Assembly (NCBI GenBank): GCA_964509195.1
Contig: CAZDWJ010000008.1
Coordinates: forward strand, 76,007 to 140,006
Source: UBA4802 sp964509195
GTDB taxonomy: Bacteria; Spirochaetota; UBA4802; UB4802
Length of the DNA: 64,000 nucleotides
Direction of reading: 5' to 3'
Shown: positions 1-8,894 of the stretch, in pieces
Numbering within the stretch: position 1 is the stretch's first letter
How the letters are laid out: the number at the start of each line of letters is the position of its first letter
The notes under the pieces: generated by a model
The model's input: only the letters and a program-made list of their open reading frames with translations
The model's database searches: none
What the model was told of the DNA's origin: nothing
Position numbers and translations under genes: made by a program

Positions 1-339
1 GGCTATTTATATGCAGATAATGGCATAAAATTAGATGAATCATATACGCTTATCAGTAGGGCCCTGGAAAGCGAACCAACCAACGGTGCATATCTTGATT
101 CGCTGGGGTGGGTATATTATAAAATGGGGAAATATCATGATGCGCTGCCATTATTACTTGAAGCTGCACAGGAATTGGAATTGGAAGGATACCCTGATGC
201 AGTAGTGTATGAACATATAGGTGATGCCTACAATGCACTGCAATTACAGGATAAAGCTGTTGAGTACTGGAATAAATCATACACTCTTGACCCAAAACCT
301 GAAGTGCAAAGAAAGATACATACTCAGAAAGGGAAGTAA
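1..339 (+). CDS. TPR-repeat protein, C-terminal part (5' end outside window)
   Basis: The reading frame is open from base 1 to the stop at 339, so this is the last 112 residues of a longer protein. It shows two tetratricopeptide-type helix pairs. The first contains the motif LGWVYYKMGKYHDAL, which is typical of large TPR proteins of Gram-negative bacteria. The second reads YEHIGDAYNALQLQDKAVEYW. TPRs are protein-protein interaction scaffolds; the specific partner cannot be told from this fragment. The ATG at 124 is internal to the first repeat and is not a credible start. The lipoprotein gene follows 7 bases downstream, so the two are probably co-transcribed. Confidence 0.85.
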   Translation, partial: GYLYADNGIKLDESYTLISRALESEPTNGAYLDSLGWVYYKMGKYHDALPLLLEAAQELELEGYPDAVVYEHIGDAYNALQLQDKAVEYWNKSYTLDPKPEVQRKIHTQKGK

Positions 340-346
340 TGATACC

Positions 347-1138
347 ATGATTGCAATATATAAGAACAAATTACTGCCAATAGCCATATTATATTTAGTT
401 GTCTTTTTGGGATGTACATCCACACCAGTGAAAGAAACTGAAAAAAAAGAAACTAATGCCATAGCACTTTTAGAAAAAATAATACAATTAAATGCCACGT
501 TGCCGCATACAGTGTCTGCGTCGTTCAGGATTGAGAGCATGTCCAAAAATAGTTTCAAGACTTCGGCAAAATTGCAGTATAACGTGGATACAAAGAAAGC
601 ACGAATGTCAATTGTGGATTCGGTATTTGGCAGCCAGCTCAGTGTGGTAGTACGTGACAATGATACGCTGTACATTTATCAGCCTATTGATAATAACTTG
701 CTTGTGTTTGATTATTCTAAGTTCCCAGTGCACTCATTCCTGCCGTTTGATATAGATGTTGAACTTATTGATAATCTTTTAATAGGGAAAATTCCATTGT
801 TGAAAAATTACTATGCTACTAAAGCTTTAGAATCTGATGGTGAGCAATTTATACTGCTGGAAAATGATACAATGCATCAAACCATATCAATGAAAAATGC
901 TATGCTCACAAAGATTTTATTTGTGCAAAAAGGAAGCAATGCCCGATATGAGATATATTTTATTAAGCCAAAGGTAGAAAATAATATCTTTACCTGTACT
1001 GCAATACGATTTGTTGATGTTACCGGTAAAACAACCTTTGAAGTGACCATGCAGCAGTACACTATTAATGCTAGTGTGCCTGATGGGATTGCGGAATTGA
1101 AATTGCCCAAAAATACAAAAATAATAGATTACCGATAG
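347..1138 (+). CDS. LolA/DUF4292-like lipoprotein
   Basis: 263 residues from the ATG at 347, with a purine-rich stretch (AAAGGGAAG) about 10 bases upstream. The frame is open further upstream, but that would overlap the TPR gene. The N terminus is a lipoprotein signal: a hydrophobic stretch ending in VVFLGC, with Cys at about residue 23. The mature part is mostly beta-strand-like (VSASFRIES, KARMSIVDSVFGSQLSVVVRD, TLYIYQPIDNNLLVFD). That pattern is seen in DUF4292 and other LolA/LolB-fold envelope lipoproteins that hold hydrophobic ligands. The fold assignment is inference from pattern; the lipobox is directly visible. The 3' end overlaps the convergent glycosyltransferase by 10 bases. Confidence 0.75.
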   Translation: MIAIYKNKLLPIAILYLVVFLGCTSTPVKETEKKETNAIALLEKIIQLNATLPHTVSASFRIESMSKNSFKTSAKLQYNVDTKKARMSIVDSVFGSQLSVVVRDNDTLYIYQPIDNNLLVFDYSKFPVHSFLPFDIDVELIDNLLIGKIPLLKNYYATKALESDGEQFILLENDTMHQTISMKNAMLTKILFVQKGSNARYEIYFIKPKVENNIFTCTAIRFVDVTGKTTFEVTMQQYTINASVPDGIAELKLPKNTKIIDYR

Positions 1139-2364
1139 TACTCAGATATAATATTTTGATATATAGTTGCCATTTGCATAGCGGCATTGTCCCAGTTGAA
1201 AAGTGTTTTTACACGCTGAATACCCTTGTGCGATAGCTCCTGTAGCAATGTTCTGTTGTGTAGTAGCCTGTCGATGGCATTAGCCAGTGCCACCTCATCA
1301 CGGGTAGGCACAACAACTCCAGCATCGCCAACCACTTCCCTCAACGCACCACCGTCACTGGCAATAACTGGTGTACCGCATGCCATAGCCTCGGCAGCAG
1401 GAAAGCCAAACCCCTCGTACACAGACGGCACAATGGCTATTGCAGCTTCATTATAGTGATGCACCAGCTCATCAGTTGAGGCGGCGCCTACAAATTCTAC
1501 TTTAGTGCGTACACCTAATGTATCAACAAGCTTCTGGGTGATGCGTCGGTGTGGAGCACCACCATCAATCACTGTCAATGTGGCCTTGCTTTTAATAAGG
1601 GTCAGAGCTTTTAAAAGATATACAAATCCTTTTTTGCCATCTTCAACATTTCCAACAAACAAAAGCTTGTCTGGCTTTTTCTTAACATGTGGAAGTTTTC
1701 TAAAAATTGAGGTATCTAACCCATTATATACCACTGACTGTTTGTGAGGAGGAACGCCAAAATCTTTTGTAATTCTGTTTTTTGAATCTTCCGAAACTGT
1801 AATGATATGGTTAAGCCTTTTTGAAACAATTTGCTGCATTAAAATAGGATAAAACATGACGCCTTTTATTCTGTTAGTAAACGATGATGCACGCTCAAGC
1901 ACATTTTCTAGGTCAATAGTTAATGGATGATGGATAGTGGCTATTACAGGAATACCTAAGGCTTTCATAAAAAGAAGGCCATAGCCAATACACTGATTGT
2001 CATGAATGATGTCAAACTGGAGTTTTTGGTGGAGCTTTCGCAGCATAAAAAAAGCACGATAGCTGAAACCGCTTATTTCAGAGAACGCACCAAACCGTGA
2101 GTGGATATATTCGTATGCGTTAATAGGATTAAAAATATCAAATGGCTTATCCTGTGTGATGAATTCAAAACCTTTTTTGATATAGTATTGATTATTTTCT
2201 ATATAGTGAATGGTAACATTTTCCATTTTGTGTGGATAGGGAGGGCCCACAACTGCATGCACCTGATGCCCCTGACGGGCAAGAGCTTCCGCTACATATT
2301 TAAGGTAAATACCCTGTCCTCCGCAAAAAGGGTTTGCCCTGTAACACAAAAGGCATATCCTCAT
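1129..2364 (-). CDS. Glycosyltransferase family 4 (GT-B fold)
   Basis: 411 residues. The N-terminal acceptor domain begins with the GT4-type strand MRICLLCYRANPFCGGQG, whose glycine-rich loop is typical of the family. The C-terminal nucleotide-sugar domain has the E-x7-E motif at E317 and E325 (EGFGFPAAEAMACGTPVIAS), and NGLDTSIF lies between the domains at about 214. The enzyme would transfer a sugar from an NDP-sugar to a lipid or surface glycan at the inner face of the membrane; the sugar cannot be read from sequence. It overlaps the acyltransferase gene upstream by 4 bases (ATGA). The pair is therefore translationally coupled and probably modifies the same glycan. Confidence 0.9.
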   Translation of the reverse strand: MRICLLCYRANPFCGGQGIYLKYVAEALARQGHQVHAVVGPPYPHKMENVTIHYIENNQYYIKKGFEFITQDKPFDIFNPINAYEYIHSRFGAFSEISGFSYRAFFMLRKLHQKLQFDIIHDNQCIGYGLLFMKALGIPVIATIHHPLTIDLENVLERASSFTNRIKGVMFYPILMQQIVSKRLNHIITVSEDSKNRITKDFGVPPHKQSVVYNGLDTSIFRKLPHVKKKPDKLLFVGNVEDGKKGFVYLLKALTLIKSKATLTVIDGGAPHRRITQKLVDTLGVRTKVEFVGAASTDELVHHYNEAAIAIVPSVYEGFGFPAAEAMACGTPVIASDGGALREVVGDAGVVVPTRDEVALANAIDRLLHNRTLLQELSHKGIQRVKTLFNWDNAAMQMATIYQNIISEYYR

Positions 2365-2996
2365 ATACGTGGTGCTCCCACCTTTTGATACAGTGTGCTA
2401 TGAGTGATAACCTTCTCAGGGTCAATATCTTTTATAATCCGTGCAGGATTACCTGCCACAACAACATTTGGCGGTACATCCTTTGTTACTACGGCACCTG
2501 CGCCAACAACAGAGTTTTCGCCTATATGCACACCTTTGCAAATAATAGCAGAATCACCAATCCAAACACCCTTTTCAAGAATAATTGGTGCAGTTTTGCC
2601 AATAGGATTGGTGCGGTCATGTATGTCATGCCAGTCGGCATCAGTAAGATAGCAAAAGTTTGCTAGCATACAGTCATCACCAATAATAATATGCGATGCA
2701 CTGCTGATGCGCACACCGTTCATAACAAGCACATTATTGCCAATATCAATACGCCCTTCGTGCCCGGCCAGCCTTACAGTTGTTAACGCAGTTTTGCTGC
2801 CATTTGCAGCCAAAAAGACCACATTTTTTCCAAGGTGTATGTTGGGACCATATATATCGATATTCCATAAGCCCCACACAATGGGATTACCTGCAATGGA
2901 AGCAAATTTCTTTTTATACGATAGCTCCCAGTATAAACGGGTTTTTATGTTAAACACCAATCGTTTGAATGCTGATACTTTGAGATAGTTTTCCAT
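2361..2996 (-). CDS. Hexapeptide-repeat (LbH) acyltransferase, WbbJ/maltose O-acetyltransferase-like
   Basis: 211 residues. From about residue 48 it shows the imperfect hexapeptide periodicity of a left-handed beta-helix (IDIGNNVLVMNGVRIS, IIIGDDCMLANFCYL, VWIGDSAIICKGVHIGENS, VVGAGAVVTKDVPPNVVVAG). It ends with the GNPARIIK signature of the acetyl-CoA family. DWHD at about 130 holds the likely catalytic His. The family O- or N-acetylates sugars. The glycosyltransferase overlaps its stop by 4 bases, so this is probably a two-gene surface-polysaccharide decoration unit. The ATG at 2996 gives the usual family length. Confidence 0.88.
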   Translation of the reverse strand: MENYLKVSAFKRLVFNIKTRLYWELSYKKKFASIAGNPIVWGLWNIDIYGPNIHLGKNVVFLAANGSKTALTTVRLAGHEGRIDIGNNVLVMNGVRISSASHIIIGDDCMLANFCYLTDADWHDIHDRTNPIGKTAPIILEKGVWIGDSAIICKGVHIGENSVVGAGAVVTKDVPPNVVVAGNPARIIKDIDPEKVITHSTLYQKVGAPRI

Positions 2997-3080
2997 AAAA
3001 AGTCCTTGTTTTAGTGATTACAGGCACACTATTCAAATTTGATACACCGTCAAGAGAATTTTTATTGTTCAAATAGAAAA

Positions 3081-3108
3081 CCAACTGGTAAAATTATATC
3101 CCAGTTGG
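3081..3108 (-). terminator. Stem-loop downstream of the outer-membrane protein gene
   Basis: A perfect 8-bp stem, CCAACTGG/CCAGTTGG, has a 12-base loop. It lies about 45 bases past the stop of the minus-strand gene at 3155. Read on the minus strand it is followed by TTTTCTATTT. A weak rho-independent terminator is the simplest reading. Confidence 0.5.
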
Positions 3109-3154
3109 TGTGCATTGTAAAAAATAATTGTTACAGTGATAATGATTTGCGCGT

Positions 3155-3979
3155 TTACAATTTTGTACTTACACCAAAGTCAGCCCACAGGTGATTTTTT
3201 AATTTGCTGGCTTTGCCATTGGCATCACCATCATAGTCAATAAAAAAGTCTCTTGCAATTGTGCGTGCATAATTTACTGCCGAAAAGAACGTAATGCCTT
3301 GATAATCATAAAGTGATGAAAATGTTACTCCGCTGTCACTGAAGCCTTTCCTATCAAAATAGGCATTATTGTAGTATGCTATCCATATGCCGGCTTTAAA
3401 TGTAAAATTGTTTGCATTCACCAAATCTTTAAAAAGAGTACCTTTAATATATAGGTCCTGATTGACTGGTGTTTCATCGGCCGTTTCTTCCACATAGTAA
3501 TCATAGTATACTTCAAGGGTAGGCACAAAATATGAACTATAACTTGCAATTACATATCCTTCAAAGAAGGATGGATCAACTGTTGCACCTGCACTATCAT
3601 AAAATGGATAATGAGTATATTTTACTCCAATAGTGCTACTCAATGAATCTTTACTGTAAGCATATTCAATACCGTAGTCAAACTCATGATATGTTTTAGC
3701 AAGTTTTCTATCACCTTTTTCAGTTGCCATCAAGTAATCCTGGTTGATACCCACAGTAACATATGCTGTTACTCCACTCAATTCCAGTCCCACTTTTGGC
3801 CATAGAACTCCAGCACCCTTGCCATTTAACTCAATACCACGCCACCAGTAGATACTGTTATAGGTAATGCTGAGCGGAAAATATAATTTTTTTTCATCTG
3901 AGTAGCTTTTACCTGTAACAATAAAGAGACATGTTACACTAAACAAACATAGAATAAGTGTACTGATACTTTTTTTCAT
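3155..3979 (-). CDS. Putative outer-membrane beta-barrel protein
   Basis: 274 residues. It has a Sec signal peptide (MKKSISTLILCLFSVTCLFI, cleavage probably near the SYS-DE boundary). The mature part is rich in aromatic residues in alternating patterns (YFPLSITYNSIYWWRG, VTAYVTVGINQDYL, YHEFDYGIEYAY, PTLEVYYDYYVE). The C terminus, WADFGVSTKL, resembles a terminal beta strand. This matches small TorF-like or uncharacterised porin-type barrels; the specific family is not certain. The ATG has a good ribosome site (AAGGAGT). A perfect 20-base palindrome lies about 35 bases upstream of the start. Confidence 0.7.
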   Translation of the reverse strand: MKKSISTLILCLFSVTCLFIVTGKSYSDEKKLYFPLSITYNSIYWWRGIELNGKGAGVLWPKVGLELSGVTAYVTVGINQDYLMATEKGDRKLAKTYHEFDYGIEYAYSKDSLSSTIGVKYTHYPFYDSAGATVDPSFFEGYVIASYSSYFVPTLEVYYDYYVEETADETPVNQDLYIKGTLFKDLVNANNFTFKAGIWIAYYNNAYFDRKGFSDSGVTFSSLYDYQGITFFSAVNYARTIARDFFIDYDGDANGKASKLKNHLWADFGVSTKL

Positions 3980-4012
3980 AATAAACTCCTTTTAAAAAAT
4001 TTTAAATTTTAC

Positions 4013-4032
4013 AACGCACATATATGTGCGTT
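4013..4032. promoter_or_regulatory. Perfect 20-bp palindrome upstream of the barrel gene
   Basis: AACGCACATATATGTGCGTT is a perfect palindrome, followed on the plus strand by a T-run. No plus-strand gene ends nearby, so a terminator is unlikely unless it stops antisense reading. Its position just upstream of the minus-strand gene starting at 3979 suits an operator for a dimeric regulator. Confidence 0.4.
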
Positions 4033-4201
4033 TTTTTTATAGTTAGAAAATAATAATGTTGTCAACAACTGGCTATTTCCCGGGAGGTTTTAATAGGGTT
4101 ATTTAACATAGTAGAAATATATATGTAATCTTACTGTAATAAATGGTTTAAGAATACGGTAGCGTTGTGATGTTTTTTATATTACTATCCGGATTTACTA
4201 T

Positions 4202-4350
4202 GGGGCTGTCCTACAAGTTGTCGTTGTGTAAATGTCGCAAACATTTTATTGTAAAAACGCTCATTTGGATATAATTTTGCCACAATGCGTGGCAAAATTA
4301 CTCAATGAGCGCTATAAAATTTTTATCCAAACAACTTTCTAAACAGCCCT
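4202..4350 (-). repeat. ~150 bp inverted-repeat element, copy A
   Basis: The ends are imperfect inverted repeats (GGGGCTGTCCTACAAGTTGT against the complement of ACAACTTTCTAAACAGCCCT). The interior (for example TTTTGCCACAATGCGTGGCAAAAT and the CGCTCATT...AATGAGCG arms) matches the reverse complement of the element at 59990-60139. It therefore lies in the opposite orientation. It has no coding capacity. A MITE-like non-autonomous mobile element is the likely class. Confidence 0.75.
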
Positions 4351-4395
4351 TTAAAGGGGAGGTTATAGAATAATTCCTAGTTCAGGAAAAAACAT

Positions 4396-5373
4396 TCACT
4401 TCTTAGCTAGATCGCTAAGAAATACAGTAATAGCTTTTTCTGCTTTGCCCCAGTCAGATTTGACATATTTTGATAACAGGACATGATCCCCATTTTCAAT
4501 TGCAACTTTTCTGCTTAAAGAATGGGGATTTCCATTGTTAAATGTATCGTAAGCCTTCAGCATTGCCTCAACCTGGGCAGAACCGTCTTTGTGTTTGTCA
4601 TCTTTATAATAATAGAGTAGGAGTACAGGACATGAAACTTTTTTGTAAATATCATCATTAGCAATTAGATCTCCAAGATCTAGCAATGAATGAAGTGATG
4701 CCCAGTAATTTTTTTGATACCAGTACATAGTCCAATTATCTTTAGGATCATCATACGGATCATGTCGTTCACGGTAGGTAGTAAATAGTAACACGGTTTT
4801 AAAAAAAGGCCTGAAAAACAGGGCATTCCCTACTGGATTTGCAAAGCGGTAGAATGGTGATACCAGTACAATAGCATCAGGTATATCTGGATGCTCTGCG
4901 GCAATATAGGTTGCGATGCCTCCCCCCATACTTGTGCCAATGATTACCAGCTTATCTCCCAAAAGTTTTGTCATCTGTGCAGCTTCTATAGCAGTGTCAA
5001 GAAGCTGGTAGTATTCTGTGTTTTTATGATCATCCATGGTGGTACCATGGCCGGGCAATCGCAAATAGTAAGTATTATATTTTAATTTTTTGGCGATAGT
5101 ATCTATCACAAATTGGCCCTCACCACGGGAAGCACCATAACCGTGAATGTAGAGCATTGCTATTTTTGTTTTGGGAGCAAACTTTAAAAGTTTTTCCTCA
5201 TTGTTAGGTCGAACTCCTTTTTCTTTACTTTCTTTGAGTTTTAATGTGTAATATTCATCAAATGTAGCAGGAAGTTTTTTTTGATTGTATGTATAGGTTA
5301 TATGTGATTGATACGCATCAACTGCAATGAGTGCAGCAATTACAATAGCAAGTCCTATTAATATTTTTTTCAT
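4396..5373 (-). CDS. Membrane-anchored or secreted alpha/beta hydrolase
   Basis: 325 residues. An N-terminal hydrophobic helix (ILIGLAIVIAALIAVDAY) serves as signal or anchor. The alpha/beta-hydrolase core follows: oxyanion-region HGYGASRGEG at about 77, nucleophile elbow GTSMGGG at about 146, a candidate acid Asp in YYYKDDKH, and catalytic His in NGDHVLLS near 297. The layout is that of monoacylglycerol-lipase-like or carboxylesterase enzymes; the substrate is unknown. The ATG has a strong AGGAGG site. It is set apart from the metabolic genes beyond 5472 by about 100 bases, so it may be its own unit. Confidence 0.85.
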   Translation of the reverse strand: MKKILIGLAIVIAALIAVDAYQSHITYTYNQKKLPATFDEYYTLKLKESKEKGVRPNNEEKLLKFAPKTKIAMLYIHGYGASRGEGQFVIDTIAKKLKYNTYYLRLPGHGTTMDDHKNTEYYQLLDTAIEAAQMTKLLGDKLVIIGTSMGGGIATYIAAEHPDIPDAIVLVSPFYRFANPVGNALFFRPFFKTVLLFTTYRERHDPYDDPKDNWTMYWYQKNYWASLHSLLDLGDLIANDDIYKKVSCPVLLLYYYKDDKHKDGSAQVEAMLKAYDTFNNGNPHSLSRKVAIENGDHVLLSKYVKSDWGKAEKAITVFLSDLAKK

Positions 5374-5471
5374 ATGGGTCCTCCTAAGATAATTATTCGA
5401 TATCGATAAAATAATAAGATATTGAACAGATTAAGTAAAGAAATTTTTAAAAATTTTTTCTTTTTACTATC

Positions 5472-6665
5472 TTAAAACGCCACAGCTGTTTTAATGGCTT
5501 TATGTAATCCTTTGTTGCTATTTACCTCAATCATTTCTCTGTACAGTTCAATACTGAATGTATGGGTTACCATAGATTCAATATCAGGCATTTTTTTCAT
5601 AAGCTCAATGGCTTTTTCAAAGATATGTTTTTGTTTTCCTGCTTCCTTTACGTAGCCATATCCATATACGCCTTTGACAGTAATAAGTTTTAACCACAGC
5701 GGTGTTGGATCAAAAGAAAGCTTGGCAGTGATACCAACAAGGCTTACTGTACCCCCGGCACGTGTAATATTTATGGCTTTAGCAAAAGTTTTTGTTGAGC
5801 CAACCGTGTCAAATACTTTATCAAAACCACCTTGCATGATATGTGGACCCATCATGGGTTTATATATTTTTCCTTTTGTAAGTTCAACTATCTGCGTTTC
5901 ATTATCTATCACTGTATTTGCCCCGTATTCTAATGCCTTTTCTCTGTGGAATAAAGAAGGCTCCATAATCGCTATGGTAGATCTAATATTTAATGCTCTC
6001 AGTGCTCGAATGAGCATAAGTCCAATAACACCGCAGCCAATGATACATATGCGGTCAGAATTTTGTGGTTTATTATCATAGATTGCCTGCAGAGCCACAC
6101 TTAATGGCTCAGTAAGCACTGCTGCTTTATCGCTGATTGTAGCAGAAACTACAAAAAGCTGTGCGCGGTGTGCAGGCAGATACTGCGCAAAGCCGCCGTT
6201 GACTTCTTTACAAATTCCAGTAAACATCCCTGGGGCAATACTGCCTTTAGCAAAGTTTTCGCAGTTTGCAGGCCTGCCATTTTTACACGCCTGGCATAGC
6301 GGTTGCTGTCGCACAACACAGGAAAGCATGGGATTTACTACCACACGCTGCCCTTTTTTTAAACCGGTGCCTCCTGGCTCTTCAATAGTACCACACACCT
6401 CATGACCAATCACGCATGGAAATGATGTAAATGGTGAGGCCATGGGCGAGTCATGAAGCTGTATCAGGTTATAATCACTTCCACAAAAGCCACAATAGGT
6501 GACTTTAACAATGGCCCAGTTTGTATCAAGAGGCTTTGGTGCAGGAATATCTACAAGTTTGAGTGTGCCAAGTTGGCTTTTATAGAACACAGATTTTGAA
6601 AATGCACCAAGTGTTTTGAGCGCTATCCATTGTGGGACAGTTACATTGAATTGCAGTGCTTTCAT
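5472..6665 (-). CDS. Zinc-dependent MDR dehydrogenase (sorbitol/threonine-dehydrogenase type)
   Basis: 397 residues from the ATG at 6665. An in-frame TTG at 6686 would overlap the previous gene and is less likely. Visible features of the medium-chain family: CGFCGSD with the catalytic zinc Cys, GHEVCGTIEEPGG, a structural-zinc loop with four Cys (CVVRQQPLCQACKNGRPANC), and a Rossmann motif GCGVIGLMLIRAL. It would oxidise an alcohol or polyol with NAD(P). The ThDP enzyme gene ends 13 bases upstream, so the two are probably one operon, the MDR acting before or after an acyloin or 2-keto-acid step. The substrate is not identifiable. Confidence 0.88.
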   Translation of the reverse strand: MKALQFNVTVPQWIALKTLGAFSKSVFYKSQLGTLKLVDIPAPKPLDTNWAIVKVTYCGFCGSDYNLIQLHDSPMASPFTSFPCVIGHEVCGTIEEPGGTGLKKGQRVVVNPMLSCVVRQQPLCQACKNGRPANCENFAKGSIAPGMFTGICKEVNGGFAQYLPAHRAQLFVVSATISDKAAVLTEPLSVALQAIYDNKPQNSDRICIIGCGVIGLMLIRALRALNIRSTIAIMEPSLFHREKALEYGANTVIDNETQIVELTKGKIYKPMMGPHIMQGGFDKVFDTVGSTKTFAKAINITRAGGTVSLVGITAKLSFDPTPLWLKLITVKGVYGYGYVKEAGKQKHIFEKAIELMKKMPDIESMVTHTFSIELYREMIEVNSNKGLHKAIKTAVAF

Positions 6666-6678
6666 ATTTTCACATTCA

Positions 6679-8334
6679 TCAATCAAATTTCAGCGACTGA
6701 TAAAAAAGTGGCGTTGCCGGGCTTGTCACTGTCGGATCTGTTAAGACATTTACACATGCTGGTTTGCCGCTTTCCTTTGCACGGATGAGCGCTGGTGCTA
6801 TCGCCTCATCCTTATCAACAAATTCGCCATAACAACCCATTCCTTCTACAACCTTTTCGTAGCGGCGAATGCCAAGCTCAGCACAGGTCACGCGCTCTTT
6901 GCCAATTGAAAGCTCCTGGCTGTGTTTGATCATGCCCCACGCACAGTCATTGTTCACAATGCAGGTAAATGGGATATTATGGCGCACCGCTGTGTCAAAT
7001 TCAAATCCGTTAAATCCAAATGAGCCATCGCCTGATAGTACCACCACCTGCTTATTCGGATGAATTAGCTTTGCAGCAATGCCAAAGGGCACCCCCGCAC
7101 CAAGGCATCCAAGAAGTCCTGCCGATTGTGATATAACACCTGCTTTGTGTTTAGATTGAAATCCTACCAGGCCAAAGTATGTGGTATCACCACCATCTAC
7201 CACATACAGAGCGTCGGTGCCAAACACTTCCTGAATCTTTGCAACCAGCCTGATTGGATGAATTGGATCAGAGGAATTCTGTCTAAGTTTTATTTCACTG
7301 TCAATAAATGCGTATCCTGCCTGAGTCAGCATATCAAGCCACTGTGTATGATCTTTTTGTTCAACAAGTGGCAGTAATGCTTTGAGTGCTGCGCCTGCAT
7401 CGCCGTAAAGTCCCACATCAGCTTTTCGGTTGCGGTTGATCTCAGTTGGTTCAATGTCAATGCGTATAACTTTTGTGGTTGGCGGAATTATTGCCCCCGA
7501 CTGAAAGAGCCAGTTGAAGCGGATACCGGTCGCAACAATGACATCAGCCTGTGATAGTGTCATCATGAGTCCTACGTTGCCAATATTCCATATTGATTGG
7601 GGATGATTATCAGGAAGCACTCCGCGTCCACCATTGAGCAAAATAAACGGTATGCCGGTTTTTTCTACAAAAGCCTGTAGTTCCAGCGCACAGTTGCTAT
7701 ATCCTATACCTGAGCCACCAATAAAAAGTGGCTTTTTAGCAGTGTTGATAATATCAGCAGCTGTGTAAAGGCCTGCCATATCTGGCACAGGCTTGCAATT
7801 ATCATAACTTATCTCAAATTCAAAATCATCAACCGACCTGCCCAACACATCTGGCGGCAGTTCTAAAAATACTGGACCTGGCCTGCCACATGTTGCGTGT
7901 CTAAATGCTAAGTCTAAATATTCTGGAATGCGCTTTGTATCATAACAGGTAGCGCACCATTTCACAATGGGCTTTACCACATCAACCTGATTCATCTCCT
8001 GCAGTGCGCCTTTGTGGTCATCACGCAGTGGATGACGTCCGCACAGCACCACAACTGGTGCATTATCTAAATACGCATTTGCAATGCCGGTAATGCCGTT
8101 GGTAAAACCTGGACCTGCGGTTAGAAAACATACTCCGGGATTTCCGGTATACACTGCCACAGCATGCGCCATCATCACTGCAGCTTGTTCATGGCGTACA
8201 TCAATCGACCTTATACCATACTGCTGCAACCCGTCTAACAGCGCTTCAATATGCCCACCTGATATGCCAAATGCAAATTGCACATCACGCTTTGACAAAT
8301 ACTTCCCTATCAAATGGCCACCATTTATAGCCAT
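6679..8334 (-). CDS. Thiamine-diphosphate enzyme (acetolactate synthase-like)
   Basis: 551 residues, the normal length for the family. The N-terminal Pyr domain contains RHEQAAVMMAHA (E49 is the ThDP-activating Glu) and TAGPGFTNGITG. A central nucleotide-fold domain includes GGSGIGYSN. The C-terminal PP domain has the Mg-ThDP motif starting GDGSFGFNGFEFDTA and ending IVNNDCAWGM. Such enzymes decarboxylate 2-keto acids or make or break acyloin bonds (acetolactate synthase, 2-hydroxyacyl-CoA lyase, benzaldehyde lyase types). No IlvN-like regulatory subunit is nearby, so a catabolic role with the adjacent MDR is more likely than branched-chain amino-acid synthesis. An SD of GGAGG precedes the ATG. 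Confidence 0.88.
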   Translation of the reverse strand: MAINGGHLIGKYLSKRDVQFAFGISGGHIEALLDGLQQYGIRSIDVRHEQAAVMMAHAVAVYTGNPGVCFLTAGPGFTNGITGIANAYLDNAPVVVLCGRHPLRDDHKGALQEMNQVDVVKPIVKWCATCYDTKRIPEYLDLAFRHATCGRPGPVFLELPPDVLGRSVDDFEFEISYDNCKPVPDMAGLYTAADIINTAKKPLFIGGSGIGYSNCALELQAFVEKTGIPFILLNGGRGVLPDNHPQSIWNIGNVGLMMTLSQADVIVATGIRFNWLFQSGAIIPPTTKVIRIDIEPTEINRNRKADVGLYGDAGAALKALLPLVEQKDHTQWLDMLTQAGYAFIDSEIKLRQNSSDPIHPIRLVAKIQEVFGTDALYVVDGGDTTYFGLVGFQSKHKAGVISQSAGLLGCLGAGVPFGIAAKLIHPNKQVVVLSGDGSFGFNGFEFDTAVRHNIPFTCIVNNDCAWGMIKHSQELSIGKERVTCAELGIRRYEKVVEGMGCYGEFVDKDEAIAPALIRAKESGKPACVNVLTDPTVTSPATPLFYQSLKFD

Positions 8335-8346
8335 AATTCCTCCTGT

Positions 8347-8712
8347 TTATTTTTTGTTTTTATTAAGGGCGATAGTTACTGCATCATTAAACCACTGTAT
8401 AAAAAAAGCCATTCCCTCAACATGAAGGTTGCCTGCTGCTGCCGCATAAAACGATGCTTCTTGAGTTCCATCTTTCAACACATTGAATGCGGTTTTTGCA
8501 TCTGAAAACACCAGCGCAGCATCATAGTGTGCAAGACGCCGCGTTGAAGAGACCACCCCTTTGTTGAAAATGAATGTGCGGCCTTTGTTGTTTTTTGTTT
8601 TTATTGCAATTTTAACATTTACTGTTCCAATGTAGCGCTTAAATGCATTATTGTATTTTGATGCAAATTTTAAGGCCAGTCCCAGTATGCGAAGTAAGAG
8701 AGCGAACCTCAT
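8347..8712 (-). CDS. Small conserved protein, possibly SCP2-like
   Basis: 121 residues, ending 12 bases before the ThDP gene, so first in that operon. It has an N-terminal hydrophobic helix (FALLLRILGLALKFA). A later stretch (VFSDAKTAFNVLKDG ... NLHVEGMAFFIQWFNDAV) resembles sterol-carrier/SCP2-type lipid-binding domains, but the match is by eye and weak. Its 3' end holds one of the two GGGCGATAGTTACTGCAT 18-mers of the window, here coding VTIAL. No confident function. Confidence 0.65.
   Translation of the reverse strand: MRFALLLRILGLALKFASKYNNAFKRYIGTVNVKIAIKTKNNKGRTFIFNKGVVSSTRRLAHYDAALVFSDAKTAFNVLKDGTQEASFYAAAAGNLHVEGMAFFIQWFNDAVTIALNKNKK
8367..8384 (+). repeat. 18-base repeat GGGCGATAGTTACTGCAT, copy 1
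   Basis: Identical to 42839-42856, where it lies between genes. Here it is inside the 3' end of a minus-strand gene. The core GCGATAGY is the highly iterated octamer described in the findings. Confidence 0.8.
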
Positions 8713-8817
8713 TGTACTATCCTTTTATATTTTAAAAATGACAAATACACCTGCAAATGTATAATGAGTTTTGCTATTTTGTAAATTATTTTTTTTACAT
8801 ATGCTGAAAAAATATGC

Positions 8818-8846
8818 TTGCGATAAATGCATTTATAGTGTATTAT
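8818..8846 (+). promoter_or_regulatory. Sigma70-type promoter for the STAS gene
   Basis: TTGCGA at 8818-8823, a 17-base spacer, and TATTAT at 8841-8846, about 50 bases upstream of the STAS start. This is the best -35/-10 pair in the intergenic region; it was not tested statistically. Confidence 0.5.
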
Positions 8847-8894
8847 ATGTAGAATCTGGAAAAAGCATATAACGCACATAAGAGGTGATTGACC

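Noticed and set aside
6665..6686. TTG at 6686 as start of the MDR gene
   Set aside because: It overlaps the preceding gene and the ATG at 6665 gives the usual family N terminus.
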